Assembly: GCF_000225345.1 (NCBI RefSeq)
Contig: NC_015977.1
Span: 2,091,501-2,155,500 of the forward strand
DNA: 64,000 bases
Source of the DNA: Roseburia hominis A2-183
GTDB lineage: Bacteria > Bacillota > Clostridia > Lachnospirales > Lachnospiraceae
Direction of reading: 5' to 3'
Made by a program: the position numbers and the translations under genes. The first letter of the stretch is position 1. Every line of letters begins with the position of its first letter. The notes beneath the pieces are model-generated. The model had not been told where the DNA came from and ran no database searches. It saw only the letters and a program-made list of their open reading frames with translations. Of this stretch, positions 28,439 through 37,339 are shown piece after piece.

Positions 28439-29317
28439 CAGAAATCCGCCCAGATTTCCGCGCTTTCCATGACTTGCGCGGTGGGAAAACAACAGCTTTG
28501 GATTGCAGCAGGTACAGATGTCCGTCACTGCCAGATGCTCTTTTCGCACGCCCGCCTCCTGAAAAATGATCTCGTTCGCCTTCCAGAGATCCAGCTGGTA
28601 TTTTTTGTCTGCGTGAGCCATCCCGACGCTGTTCTTCTCACTCTCTGCCAGAATCTCCTGCTCATGCCCCGGAAATTCCTCCGCGAAAATATCTGCCACA
28701 TCTGCGCTCACCTCATAGCAGTCCTTGCAAATGGACGGACCGACCGCGCAGACCACATCCTCTGGTCTGGTGCCGTATGCCTCCTGCATGGCAGACAGAG
28801 TGACCGCTCCCATGCGCGCCGCCGTGCCTCTCCATCCGGAATGGCTCATTCCGATGGCGCGGTGTACGGGATCCACCACATATAACGGCACACAGTCCGC
28901 GTAGAACGTCGACAGGACAAGTCCCGGCTCATCCGTAATCAGTCCGTCCACATCCCGGTAGTCCCGCTCTCTGGTCAGTCCTTTTCCGGCGTCCGCTGCC
29001 GTGACGCGGCGCACATTGACGGTATGTGTCTGATCCGAGCAGACAAACTGCCCCACCTCTGCCCCGAGTGCCCTCGCCAGGCGCCGGTAATTTTCACGCA
29101 CCGCCGCCTCCTCATCACCTCTGGTAAAGCTTAAATTCATCGTAGAAAAAATGTCTGTGCTGACACCTCCGAGCCGTGTTGTAAAACAATGCTCCACGAT
29201 CCCCGTGCGCTCCAAAAGGGGATATTTTAGCAGCAGAAGCCTGCTGCCGTCCTCATTTTCATGCCAGTCCTCCCGCAAAACCGGTTGTTCTGCTGGTTTT
29301 CTCACAAACGCTGTCAA
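28427..29317 (-). CDS. pgeF: Laccase-domain protein PgeF/YfiH (purine nucleoside phosphorylase/peptidoglycan editing factor)
   Basis: This 296-residue protein of the multicopper polyphenol oxidase/YfiH family has signature residues QTHTVNV, TFYADCVPLY (His/Cys zinc ligands) and GMSHSGWRGT. Family members cleave purine nucleosides and, in Escherichia coli, keep L-Ala rather than L-Ser in peptidoglycan. The start is TTG at 29317, seven bases after GGGAGG; no in-frame ATG fits. It lies 14 bp after yraN. Confidence 0.9.
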   Translation of the reverse strand: MTAFVRKPAEQPVLREDWHENEDGSRLLLLKYPLLERTGIVEHCFTTRLGGVSTDIFSTMNLSFTRGDEEAAVRENYRRLARALGAEVGQFVCSDQTHTVNVRRVTAADAGKGLTRERDYRDVDGLITDEPGLVLSTFYADCVPLYVVDPVHRAIGMSHSGWRGTAARMGAVTLSAMQEAYGTRPEDVVCAVGPSICKDCYEVSADVADIFAEEFPGHEQEILAESEKNSVGMAHADKKYQLDLWKANEIIFQEAGVRKEHLAVTDICTCCNPKLLFSHRASHGKRGNLGGFLYLK

Positions 29318-29331
29318 GTCTCATCCTCCCG

Positions 29332-29691
29332 TCATCCCTGAAATTCAAATGCATGTTTCACAAGCCGTACTTCCCCGTCCGTTCCAAGCACCGCCGCCAC
29401 ATCAAAGCGGCAGGGCGTCGTCTCCCCATATCCGTGCGTCAGGCAGTAATATTGCGCCGTTCTGCTGATGCGGCGCTGCTTCGCCCGGTCCACCGCCTCC
29501 AGCGGATCGCCCGTCTGCCCGTCTCTGCGGTATTTCACTTCCACAAACACCAGGTATCTGCCATCGCGGGCGATGATGTCGATCTCTCCCTGCCGGCATC
29601 TGAAATTGTATCCAATCAGCTCGTATCCCTGTTCCTTCAGATACTCCCCCGCCCGTCTCTCATACGCTGTTCCCGTCTGCCGCCTGTTCAT
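29332..29691 (-). CDS. yraN: UPF0102 (YraN-type) endonuclease-like protein
   Basis: This 119-residue protein has the YraN fold of restriction-endonuclease type: GTAYERRAGEYLKEQGY, then the catalytic-like GEIDIIARD and VFVEVKYR (D-ExK arrangement). Its function is not established, but the gene lies almost universally beside rnhB, as here. Start ATG 29691 has AGAGG upstream; longer in-frame starts at 29727 and 29733 have no good site. Confidence 0.9.
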   Translation of the reverse strand: MNRRQTGTAYERRAGEYLKEQGYELIGYNFRCRQGEIDIIARDGRYLVFVEVKYRRDGQTGDPLEAVDRAKQRRISRTAQYYCLTHGYGETTPCRFDVAAVLGTDGEVRLVKHAFEFQG

Positions 29692-29792
29692 CCGGTATCC
29701 TCTCTCCCTGCCTTTCGTCCGATCCATCACCACGTTCCGCCGTCCGGGTTCTTCCCGTGCCTTCTGTTACCATCACGGCATCTGTCATCTGC

Positions 29793-30098
29793 CTACAGTA
29801 AGCCGGATTCTTTGAGTTTTCCCTTCATGCGGTCCATATCGTCCACAAAGACAAGGATCTCCGCGACCACCTCGTAGAGTTCCGGCGGAATCGTATCCCC
29901 GATCTGAAGTCTGGATAAGGTCTCCGCCAGCTTGTTATCCTGATAAAACGGAACATCGTTTTCTTTTGCCGTCTCAATGATGCGCTCCGCCACCTCGCCT
30001 TTTCCGACTGCGAGGATCTTCGGCGCCACCTCGCCCGGATTGTAGGCAACGGCGACCGCCGTCTTTTCTTTTCCTGCAATATGCTTGTTCTCCGCCAT
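29793..30098 (-). CDS. ylqH: FlhB C-terminal-domain homologue (YlqH/FlhX type)
   Basis: This 101-residue protein corresponds to the cytoplasmic domain of the flagellar export switch FlhB, without the membrane part. It has AVAVAYNPGEVAPKILAVGKG (FlhB normally has NPTH at the autocleavage site; here it is NPGE) and ends in PPELYEVVAEILVFV. The missing His implies no autocleavage. Start ATG 30098 has GGGAGG eight bases upstream. Its upstream partner encodes a FliK-like protein, as in the rnhB-ylqG-ylqH arrangement of Bacillus. Confidence 0.85.
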   Translation of the reverse strand: MAENKHIAGKEKTAVAVAYNPGEVAPKILAVGKGEVAERIIETAKENDVPFYQDNKLAETLSRLQIGDTIPPELYEVVAEILVFVDDMDRMKGKLKESGLL

Positions 30099-30131
30099 CG
30101 CCACATCCTCCCTTCAAAGAATCCTGCTTTC

Positions 30132-32039
30132 CTATGCTCTTACATCAAAAGAATAGCGGTGCAGGCTTCCCACCGTCGCCTTTCCTTTCTTTACGATGTT
30201 CTCCTTGAAACTGATGTCTTTTTTCTCATGTGTGACCGTGATGGAAGACTGGTAGCCCTTGCTCTTAAGACGCTTGTTCAGCACTTCCAGGTGCTTTTCC
30301 ACCAGATCATAGGAGGCATCATCCTCCAGATAAAAATTGGTGCGTACGCTGCGGTTCTGCATCCGCACTGAGACGTCCGTGGAGCCGAGCTGCTCCATGT
30401 CCAGATGTAAAAATGCCGTCAGTTCCGCATCCGGATCGCGCAGATTCTTCCGGTTCGCATAGACATAGAGTTCCCCGTTCGCATTTTGTCCGGACATCTT
30501 TAACGGCAGCTGCACATAGTGATAAATCTGGTTCATCTGATTCATGAACTCCAGATTGCCGTGAACCTGCGATGCCGTCTGCAAAAACGTATTCTGCGTG
30601 CTTCCGGTCGCCCGAACCGCCTCCTCCATCTGGGAAAGCTGCTGCTCTAAGCGCTCATACAGCCCGCTCACCTTATGCTCCTGCTTTAATTCCTCCGGCT
30701 GCAGAAGCCACTGCTTCTCGATCACACTGCGGAAAATGGTCTGAAATTCCTTTCCGGCAAAAAGCTTCTGCATTCCCGCAAAGCCGAACCCGCCATTCTG
30801 TGCGAGCGCTCTGCCGAGCTTCTGTAAAAACTGTTCTGCCGTCAATTTTTCATTCAAGACCGGCTGCTCCTGCGCCGCTTCCTCCTGCGCCATCAGTTTC
30901 GCCACCTCCGGACCTTCTTCCGAGAGCGTATCCACAAAGACTTCCTCCTGCTCTCCGCCGGCAAAAATCTCCTCGTTGCCAATCAGAGCCGGAATGTTCC
31001 GAAGCATTTTTCCCAGATGCTCGATCTGCTCCTTCGACAACAGTTCCCCGACTGTCCCCGGAGTCTCTGCCGTCCTTCCATATGTCAGTTCCGCGGTCAC
31101 TCCGACCCCTGTCTCTGCTTCTGCCGCTGCGCCCTGTCCCGCTGTCTCCGTGGTCGAAGCGGCACCTGCCTTCTCCGCCACTGCCGATGCCGCTGCGGTT
31201 CCCTGTTCCGCCGCCGTGGGCGCGCCCGCCTCTGCTTCTGCCACCGTGGCTGCATTTTCCTGTCCCACTGCTTCCGCGATTACTCCGGCGCCTGCCTCTG
31301 CTGCGGAAGATTCCTGTCCCGCTGCCGCGGTCACTCCGGCATCTGCCGCTTCCGCCCCGGGCATAAAAATATCGAGCATTTTCTCATAGAGAGAAAACGC
31401 CGTCTCCGGCGAGAGCGCCTCGTCCGAAAGCAGTTCCATCATATGTCCCGCTGCCAGATCCATCTCTCCCACGAGTGCCTGCCGGTCGGACAGATAATTT
31501 TCAAACTGCGCCGCCATCTCCTCCGTCACCGGGAGTCCGAGCTTCGTCATCTGCACGATGGTCTGCACATTGGCATCCGGATTCGCGCCAACCAGCTTCG
31601 CCATATCGAGAATGCTCTGTCTGTCGATCGACATCTGCTCCTGCATCATCGTATCCACCATCACAAGCGTCCGGTCCGTCGCAGGCACCTGCGCCGCCGA
31701 AAGCGCGTTGAGCAGAATCGGATTGCTGACATTTCCAAGCTCGGTGTACGGGCGGATCGCAATCGTCTGCCCGTCATTGGCGCGCACCTGGAAAAACATG
31801 CTCGAGCCCTGCTGTAAATCCATTTTTCCGTCCAGCCGCGCGGTGATGGTCTGTCCATTGCCCAGCGCCAGCGTCACTTTTCCGCCGCGCACACTGTTGA
31901 TCGTCCCCTCGAAAATACTTCCCGCGGAGAGATCCCCGATCGTCGACACCAGTTTCTGAACGCTCTGCGCCCCATGCAATTCTTCCGTTCCGTTGGCCAC
32001 ATTCCGGCTGTACTGTCCTACCAGATCCGATATCTGCAT
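30132..32039 (-). CDS. FliK-like (hook-length control domain) protein, YlqG-like position
   Basis: This 635-residue protein has an N-terminal domain (about 1-215), an Ala/Glu/Gly-rich low-complexity linker (about 221-325), and a C-terminal FliK-like domain (about 530-620; VYANRKNLRDPDAELTAFLHLDMEQLG). FliK interacts with the FlhB cytoplasmic domain, and an FlhB-C homologue is encoded 33 bp downstream. The pair therefore looks like a stand-alone FliK/FlhB module outside a flagellar operon. Its role is unknown; it may influence type III export or may have left the flagellar system. The Ala-rich linker is probably disordered. Confidence 0.75.
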   Translation of the reverse strand: MQISDLVGQYSRNVANGTEELHGAQSVQKLVSTIGDLSAGSIFEGTINSVRGGKVTLALGNGQTITARLDGKMDLQQGSSMFFQVRANDGQTIAIRPYTELGNVSNPILLNALSAAQVPATDRTLVMVDTMMQEQMSIDRQSILDMAKLVGANPDANVQTIVQMTKLGLPVTEEMAAQFENYLSDRQALVGEMDLAAGHMMELLSDEALSPETAFSLYEKMLDIFMPGAEAADAGVTAAAGQESSAAEAGAGVIAEAVGQENAATVAEAEAGAPTAAEQGTAAASAVAEKAGAASTTETAGQGAAAEAETGVGVTAELTYGRTAETPGTVGELLSKEQIEHLGKMLRNIPALIGNEEIFAGGEQEEVFVDTLSEEGPEVAKLMAQEEAAQEQPVLNEKLTAEQFLQKLGRALAQNGGFGFAGMQKLFAGKEFQTIFRSVIEKQWLLQPEELKQEHKVSGLYERLEQQLSQMEEAVRATGSTQNTFLQTASQVHGNLEFMNQMNQIYHYVQLPLKMSGQNANGELYVYANRKNLRDPDAELTAFLHLDMEQLGSTDVSVRMQNRSVRTNFYLEDDASYDLVEKHLEVLNKRLKSKGYQSSITVTHEKKDISFKENIVKKGKATVGSLHRYSFDVRA

Positions 32040-32058
32040 GTATGTTCCCTCTTCCCGT

Positions 32059-32826
32059 CTAAACCTCTACAAAATTTCCAATAAAGCTCCGGCGATGAAT
32101 CGACGTCGGACCGTATTTTTTCAGCGCCGCAATATGTTCCGCCGAGCCATAACCCTTATTCGCGGCGAATCCGTACCCCGGCATGATCTTGTCGTACTCC
32201 ACCATCAGCCGGTCCCTGGTCACTTTTGCCACAATGCTGGCTGCGCCGATCGAGATGCTCTTGGCATCTCCCTTGATGATTGGCACCTGCCGTATCGCAA
32301 CCCCGGGTATCGCCACCGCATCATTTAATAATATATCGGGTGCATCGCCCAATTTGCTTATAGCTTCCCGCATCGCCTCGTACGTTGCCTGCAAAATGTT
32401 AATCTCATCAATGCGCTCCGGTCCCACCATGCCGATGCCGACCGCCACCGCTTTTTCCATAATCACATCGTACAGTTCCTCTCGCTTTGCCGCTGAGAGC
32501 TTCTTGGAATCGTTGATATAGAGGATGTCGCAGTCCTTCGGCAGAATGACCGCTCCCGCCACAACGGGGCCGGCAAGCGGACCTCTCCCCACCTCATCAA
32601 TCCCACAGATACGCGTATACATCCCGTACTCGCGCTCATACCTCCACAGCCGGTCAATCCTTGCACGCTCCGCCTCCAGCTTTGCGAGGCGTCCGTTCGC
32701 CTGCTCGATGAGCTTTTGTACGCCCGCGCGCTCGTCCGACCTGTATTTTTCGATAAAAGAAGGCAGCATGTTCTCCTCTGCCGCCTTGAATTCTTCCCTG
32801 ATTTCTCCGATCTTTTTCGTCTCCAT
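32059..32826 (-). CDS. rnhB: Ribonuclease HII
   Basis: This 255-residue enzyme cleaves the RNA strand of RNA-DNA hybrids and removes misincorporated ribonucleotides. The catalytic DEDD residues are in GIDEVGRGPLAGP, YINDSKKLS and LLNDAVAIP, then SIVAKVTRD. An N-terminal extension of about 70 residues with a coiled coil (METKKIGEIREEF) is common in Firmicutes. Start ATG 32826 has AGAGG upstream; the 31-codon longer frame overlaps rbgA. It lies 37 bp after rbgA. Confidence 0.95.
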   Translation of the reverse strand: METKKIGEIREEFKAAEENMLPSFIEKYRSDERAGVQKLIEQANGRLAKLEAERARIDRLWRYEREYGMYTRICGIDEVGRGPLAGPVVAGAVILPKDCDILYINDSKKLSAAKREELYDVIMEKAVAVGIGMVGPERIDEINILQATYEAMREAISKLGDAPDILLNDAVAIPGVAIRQVPIIKGDAKSISIGAASIVAKVTRDRLMVEYDKIMPGYGFAANKGYGSAEHIAALKKYGPTSIHRRSFIGNFVEV

Positions 32827-32863
32827 CTGCTTCCTCTCCCGCCGTATGTTCCCGCTGCCTGTG

Positions 32864-33721
32864 CTAATCGGGCCGCTCCAGTGTGATCCTGCCAAGCTTT
32901 CCGCTGCGGAATTCATCAATCAGAAGCGTCGCCGCCTTGCTGTAGTCAATCTCGCCGCCCTTCGCCACACAGCGGCGGTTCTCCGCAATCCCACGCAGGA
33001 TCTCTGCCGGCGCCGCCGTCTCGTCGATATCCAGCTCCTCCGTTCCATAGCGCGCCTGAAGCGCTCCCGGATAGTAGGCGGTCAGCACTTTGATCAATTC
33101 CAGGGACAGCTCATCGATGTTTAAAATCTCATCCTTGATGGCACCGATTAACGCCAGTTTTAATCCGACCGTCTGGTCTTCAAACTTCGGCCATAAGATT
33201 CCCGGTGTATCCAGAAGTTCTACATTCTTGTTCAGCCGGATCCACTGCTTGCCCTTTGTAACGCCTGGCTTGTTGCCGGTCTTGGCGCACGCCTTTCCGG
33301 CGTAGGAATTGATAAACGTGGATTTCCCCACGTTCGGGATTCCAACGACCATCGCCCGCACCGGACGGTTCATGATGCCGCGCTTTCTGTCGCGCTCGAT
33401 TTTCTCCTTGCACGCCTCCATGACGACCGCCGTCACCTGCTTCATGCCGTTTCTGTTTCTCGAATCCAGGCTTACCACATAATAGCCCTTCTTCTGAAAA
33501 TACGCACTCCACAGCTTTCCCGCTTCCTCGTCCGCAAGATCCGACTTGTTCATAAGGATCAGCCGCGCTTTGTTTCTGCCCAGTTCGTCAATGTCCGGAT
33601 TCCGGCTGCTGAGCGGAATCCGCGCATCGACAAGCTCGATGACCAGATCGATTAACTTAATGTCTTCCTGCATCTGACGCTTTGCCTTCGTCATATGCCC
33701 CGGGTACCACTGAAACTGCAT
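32864..33721 (-). CDS. rbgA: Ribosome biogenesis GTPase RbgA (YlqF)
   Basis: This 285-residue circularly permuted GTPase acts late in 50S assembly (L16 incorporation). The order of G motifs is permuted: NKSD (G4, about 58) comes before GIPNVGKSTF (G1, about 125) and DTPGIL (G3, about 170). The N-terminus HMTKAKRQM and a helical C-terminal domain fit the family. It lies between lepB and rnhB, the standard Firmicutes order. Confidence 0.97.
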   Translation of the reverse strand: MQFQWYPGHMTKAKRQMQEDIKLIDLVIELVDARIPLSSRNPDIDELGRNKARLILMNKSDLADEEAGKLWSAYFQKKGYYVVSLDSRNRNGMKQVTAVVMEACKEKIERDRKRGIMNRPVRAMVVGIPNVGKSTFINSYAGKACAKTGNKPGVTKGKQWIRLNKNVELLDTPGILWPKFEDQTVGLKLALIGAIKDEILNIDELSLELIKVLTAYYPGALQARYGTEELDIDETAAPAEILRGIAENRRCVAKGGEIDYSKAATLLIDEFRSGKLGRITLERPD

Positions 33722-33750
33722 AATTACTCTCCATTCTCTTACTGTCTGTT

Positions 33751-34332
33751 TTATAAAAATCCAAAGTCCTTAAACGGTGCCACGCGGAACCAGACTTTTC
33801 CGATAATATATTCCTTCTTAATGTTGCCGATGTTGGCATAGCGGCTGTCCTCGCTGTTATTGCGGTTGTCGCCGAGCACGAAATACTCGTCCTCACCCAG
33901 CGTGATCTCTTCCGCCGCCAGTCCGGCATCCTCCATCTGCGCCACATCCACATCTTCCGCAAACAGTTCGCCGTTGACATACACTTCGCCGTTCTTAATC
34001 TGAAGCGTATCCCCCGGCACCGCTATGACGCGCTTGATGTAATAATGTGACTTTTCATTGCCGTTCGGTAAAAATACAATCACATCGTTCGGCCTGGGAT
34101 CGGTTACTTTGTATATAAAACGGTTGACCAGAATCTCATCCCCGCCGTTTAGCGTCTCCGCCATGGACTGCCCCACGACACTCGTCCGCAGTCCGACAAA
34201 ATATACCAGTGTAAACGCTACCAGCAGTGTGATCGCGATCTCAATGATCCACACACACGCTTCCTTCACAACCGACATATTCACTTTTTTCTTCTGTCTG
34301 CCAAAGTTCAGTCCGCTTCTACGTCTGCGCAT
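33751..34332 (-). CDS. lepB: Signal peptidase I
   Basis: This 193-residue membrane-anchored protease removes signal peptides. It has one transmembrane helix (about 25-45), the Ser nucleophile in SVVGQSMAET, the catalytic Lys in YYIKRVIAVPGD, and box E LGDNRNNSEDSR. Start ATG 34332 is supported by GGAGG six bases upstream, with a promoter at 34380-34408. It heads the lepB-rbgA-rnhB-ylqG-ylqH-yraN-pgeF run. Confidence 0.95.
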   Translation of the reverse strand: MRRRRSGLNFGRQKKKVNMSVVKEACVWIIEIAITLLVAFTLVYFVGLRTSVVGQSMAETLNGGDEILVNRFIYKVTDPRPNDVIVFLPNGNEKSHYYIKRVIAVPGDTLQIKNGEVYVNGELFAEDVDVAQMEDAGLAAEEITLGEDEYFVLGDNRNNSEDSRYANIGNIKKEYIIGKVWFRVAPFKDFGFL

Positions 34333-34379
34333 TCTTATCCTCCATGTGCCGTGTGCCCGCCGCACACGATTCCTGCTTT

Positions 34380-34408
34380 ACTTTAACACAAACCCTGTGG
34401 CTTCGCAA
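34380..34408 (-). promoter_or_regulatory. lepB operon promoter
   Basis: TTGCGA and TAAAGT are separated by 17 bp on the minus strand. The short leader contains a CGTGTGC/GCACACG hairpin just before the lepB ribosome binding site. Confidence 0.65.
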
Positions 34409-34433
34409 TTTAATTTTGGTGCCTTATAATACG

Positions 34434-34489
34434 AAAAAAACCGGAACACACTCCATATGGAATCCTGTTCCATACAAAATATGTCCCGG
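34434..34489 (-). terminator. rplS terminator
   Basis: The outer stem CCGGGACA/TGTTCCGG contains a second hairpin TATGGAA/TTCCATA, followed by seven Ts on the minus strand. It lies about 20 bp after the rplS stop. Confidence 0.85.
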
Positions 34490-34509
34490 CTTCTTAGCGC
34501 TGCATTGTA

Positions 34510-34863
34510 TTATTTTACAAGCTCTTTTACCTTTGCCTTCTTGCCGACACGGTCTCTTAAGTAGAATAACTTTGCACGTCTGACTTTACCCTGACGAACA
34601 ACCTCTACCTTCTCAACGTTCGGAGAATGTAACGGCCAGGTCTTCTCTACGCCGACACCGTTAGAGATCTTTCTGACTGTGAAAGTCTCGCGGTTGCTTC
34701 CGCCCTGTCTCTTTAAAACAGTTCCCTCGAATACCTGGATACGCTCACGGTTACCCTCTTTGATCTTACCGTAAACCTTTACCGTATCACCTACGTTAAA
34801 CTGCGGTACTTCTGCCTTGAGCTGCTCTGCTTCAATGCTCTTAATGATTTCACTTGCGTTCAT
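34510..34863 (-). CDS. rplS: 50S ribosomal protein L19
   Basis: This 117-residue ribosomal protein lies at the 30S-50S interface. Recognisable parts are [30 protein letters not shown] and [17 protein letters not shown]. Codon use is biased as in other highly expressed genes, and the AGGAGG site is strong. It has its own promoter and terminator, although it follows trmD. Confidence 0.98.
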   Translation of the reverse strand: MNASEIIKSIEAEQLKAEVPQFNVGDTVKVYGKIKEGNRERIQVFEGTVLKRQGGSNRETFTVRKISNGVGVEKTWPLHSPNVEKVEVVRQGKVRRAKLFYLRDRVGKKAKVKELVK

Positions 34864-34943
34864 TTTGTGACCTCCTGATTCATTGGATGTTCTTAATACG
34901 TCAATTCGTAACAGAGGACCATCTATTTATTCACAACTATTCC
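34864..34943 (-). promoter_or_regulatory. rplS leader, possible autoregulatory region
   Basis: The transcript should begin about 74 nt before the ATG. The leader (GATGG ... CATCC with GTTACGAATTGACGTATTA inside) can fold. L19 leaders in some Firmicutes bind the protein for autoregulation; this one is only a weak candidate. Confidence 0.3.
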
Positions 34944-34971
34944 AGTATAACACAGATTGTACGGATTGCAA
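34944..34971 (-). promoter_or_regulatory. rplS promoter
   Basis: TTGCAA and TATACT are separated by 16 bp (or CTTGCA with 17) on the minus strand, right after the trmD stop. Confidence 0.65.
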
Positions 34972-34990
34972 GCATTTTCGGCAAATATTT

Positions 34991-36460
34991 TCATTCTCTC
35001 TCTTCACGCTCCATCCAGTAGATGCGTCCCTTAGAAAAACAGAGTCCCAGGGCCTCCTGCAGTCCTTTGGATGCATCATTGCCGATCTCAACCTGACCGT
35101 AGGGTCTCTCACCGCGCTCTAATCCGAGATTGATCATATATGTCTCAAGTGCCATGCCGATCCGGCGTCTGCGGTACTCCGGCGAGACGAAGAGCATCCC
35201 GATGCCGCCCTCCGCGTGCATTCCGATAAAGCCCGCAAGCTGCCCGTCCACAAACGCACCGAAGAGCGCTCCTTTTTTGATCCGGTCTGTCACATACGCC
35301 TCATCCGATATCGTATTGTAATCGCGCACCACCGCGTCTAAGTGTTCCATCGTAAGCGGACGGATGACCACGCCGTTTTCAGCCGGTTTGCCGTCCATGC
35401 GGTACAGTCCGGTGACAGGCAGCTTTTCGTGCTTTGTATACACGATCTGGTTGCAGGTCATCGCCGTGCGAAATCCCAGATATTTTTCTGCCGGTTCCGT
35501 CATGAACTCCTGATGCAGCACCAGAAGGCCGCTCTCCTCCCCGGCGTCCCCGTGTAGAATTTCAAGCATCCTGCAGCCGGCTTTGATGTCCTCCGCCGTA
35601 TGAAAATACGCCCCACTGACTTTATCCTGCAGACAGATATTTTTCCCTTCTGCAAAAACAAGGCGCGCCTGCCCGCGCGCAATCAGCTCGGTCATATCCA
35701 CATGCAGCAGCTTGTCCCCGGCAAGCACCTTTTTGCAGGACATCAGTCTCTCGTAGCCTGCGTAGAGATCCGGCCGCCTCTCCTGTGTGCGGCGCTCCGC
35801 CTCCTGTCTGCGCCACTCGGCAATTTTTCTCTGATTGCCCGACAGCAGCACCTTTGGCACCTGCTTTCCGTGCCATTCCTCCGGGCGGCTGTACTGTGGA
35901 TACTCTAACAGATCGCCCTCGAAGGACTCCGTCTCCCCGGACTCTCCGTTCGCCAGTACCCCGGGCACCATCCGTGAGATCGCGTCTATCATCACCATCG
36001 CCGGAAGTTCCCCGCCGGTCAGCACATAATCGCCGATCGACACGTAGTCCGTGACGGTCTCCTCTAATACACGCTCGTCGATCCCCTCATAGTGCCCGCA
36101 CAGGAAAATAAGATCTTCCTCCTTCGCGAACTCCTTTGCCATCTGCTGGTTGAACACGGCTCCCTGCGGCGTCACATACACCGTGCGCACCGGTCTGTCC
36201 CGCAGCTCCTCCGGCTGCCGGCTCCTGATTTCCTCGCAGGCTGCCTTCCACGCATCGTAGACCGGCTGCGCCTGCATCAGCATGCCGGCTCCCCCGCCGT
36301 AAGGATAATCGTCAACTTTTTTATGTCGATCCGCCGTATAATCCCGGATGTTGACTGCATTCACGGACAGCAGTCCCTTTTTTGCCGCACGTCCAAGGAT
36401 GCTCTCCGAGAGTCCCTGCGTCACCATCTCCGGAAACAGTGTCAGAATATGATAATTCAT
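34991..36460 (-). CDS. trmD: tRNA (guanine37-N1)-methyltransferase TrmD fused to a GNAT acetyltransferase domain
   Basis: The 489-residue protein is twice the usual TrmD length. Residues 1-245 form TrmD, which makes m1G37 in tRNA: GGGAGM (55-60), CGHYEGIDER (121-130), SIGDYVLTGGE (141-151) and LLSGNQRKI are the trefoil-knot SAM-binding parts. Residues about 365-489 form a GNAT domain with acetyl-CoA loop YRRRRIGMALE (429-439) and FSKGRIYWMER at the end. A linking domain of about 110 residues lies between. There is no stop or internal ribosome site at the junction, so one polypeptide is expected. Start ATG 36460 has AGGAGG. It follows rimM by 10 bp in the standard order. Confidence 0.93.
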   Translation of the reverse strand: MNYHILTLFPEMVTQGLSESILGRAAKKGLLSVNAVNIRDYTADRHKKVDDYPYGGGAGMLMQAQPVYDAWKAACEEIRSRQPEELRDRPVRTVYVTPQGAVFNQQMAKEFAKEEDLIFLCGHYEGIDERVLEETVTDYVSIGDYVLTGGELPAMVMIDAISRMVPGVLANGESGETESFEGDLLEYPQYSRPEEWHGKQVPKVLLSGNQRKIAEWRRQEAERRTQERRPDLYAGYERLMSCKKVLAGDKLLHVDMTELIARGQARLVFAEGKNICLQDKVSGAYFHTAEDIKAGCRMLEILHGDAGEESGLLVLHQEFMTEPAEKYLGFRTAMTCNQIVYTKHEKLPVTGLYRMDGKPAENGVVIRPLTMEHLDAVVRDYNTISDEAYVTDRIKKGALFGAFVDGQLAGFIGMHAEGGIGMLFVSPEYRRRRIGMALETYMINLGLERGERPYGQVEIGNDASKGLQEALGLCFSKGRIYWMEREERE

Positions 36461-36470
36461 GCTGTGCCTC

Positions 36471-36992
36471 CTATTTTCGGTTGATGTCAAGCAGTCCCGG
36501 AAGCAGATGCACGCACATCTGTCCCTGCTCTACGTCCACATCGCGGATGCAGTCCCTGATCGCCGGAATGAGCACTTCCTCCCCGTCTGTCATGGAGATC
36601 ACATAGACATCGTTCGCGCCGGTCTGCATCACATCCGACAGCGTTCCCAATTCCTCACCCTCGTCCGTCGACACCTTCATGCCGATCAGATCTGCAATAA
36701 AGTATTCGTCCTTTTTCAGCTTTACCGCGTTCTCTCTCGTCACATAAAGGCTCTTTTTGCGATATTTTTCCACATCATTGATATCATCAATTCCCTTAAA
36801 TTTGAGAATCACCATATTTTTAAAGAACTTGACGCCTGCAATCTCAAGTTCTAATTTTTCTTTTCCGGTATCCAAAATCACATTTTTGAGTTTTTTGAAG
36901 CGCGCTGGATCGTCCGTTGTCGGAAATACCTTGACCTCCCCACGCACCCCGTGTGTCGTCGTGATGACACCGACCTGCAATAAATCTTCCAT
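36471..36992 (-). CDS. rimM: Ribosome maturation factor RimM
   Basis: This 173-residue 16S rRNA-processing factor binds S19 and helps mature the 30S head. The N-terminal domain contains [17 protein letters not shown]; the C-terminal PRC-barrel contains [11 protein letters not shown] and [15 protein letters not shown]. Start ATG 36992 has GGAGG six bases upstream; a longer in-frame start at 37061 lies inside a hairpin. It sits in rpsP-khpA-rimM-trmD order. Confidence 0.96.
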   Translation of the reverse strand: MEDLLQVGVITTTHGVRGEVKVFPTTDDPARFKKLKNVILDTGKEKLELEIAGVKFFKNMVILKFKGIDDINDVEKYRKKSLYVTRENAVKLKKDEYFIADLIGMKVSTDEGEELGTLSDVMQTGANDVYVISMTDGEEVLIPAIRDCIRDVDVEQGQMCVHLLPGLLDINRK

Positions 36993-37044
36993 GCATGTCC
37001 TCCGTTTCTGTCTCTGATATCCGCAGTAGCCGCAATATGAACAA

Positions 37045-37081
37045 AGGAGCTGCCACCCCATTATCTGGCGCGACAGCTCCT
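37045..37081. other. Hairpin between khpA and rimM
   Basis: AGGAGCTG pairs with CAGCTCCT around a 21-nt loop. On the minus strand it is followed only by TTTGTT, so it could be a weak attenuator or a processing site reducing expression of rimM-trmD relative to rpsP. Confidence 0.45.
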
Positions 37082-37089
37082 CTGACCTG

Positions 37090-37320
37090 TTACTGCATGA
37101 TCTCTACAATAACTTTCTTCTCTTCCTTTGAGGCAGCAGCCTTCACAACAGAACGGATTGCCTTGGCAATGCGTCCCTGTTTGCCGATTACCTTGCCCAT
37201 GTCGGACTGCGCAACGCGCAGTTCAAGCACGATGGCTTTCTCATTCTCTGTCTCTGTTACGACGACCTGATCCGGATAATCGACGAGTGATTTCGCAATT
37301 ACTTCTACTAATTCTTTCAT
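37090..37320 (-). CDS. khpA: KH-domain RNA-binding protein KhpA
   Basis: This 76-residue single KH domain has the GxxG loop VIGKQGR (about 41-47). KhpA forms dimers or a complex with KhpB (Jag) and influences cell division and mRNA handling. It lies between rpsP and rimM as in most Firmicutes. Start ATG 37320 has GAGGTGG upstream; the in-frame extension to 37377 overlaps rpsP. Confidence 0.94.
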   Translation of the reverse strand: MKELVEVIAKSLVDYPDQVVVTETENEKAIVLELRVAQSDMGKVIGKQGRIAKAIRSVVKAAASKEEKKVIVEIMQ

Positions 37321-37339
37321 TAGGTCCACCTCGCGAATC

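Noticed and set aside
30572..31366. Plus-strand frame (264 codons) rich in Pro/Ser/Ala
   Set aside because: It is the antisense shadow of the Ala/Glu-rich linker of the FliK-like protein.
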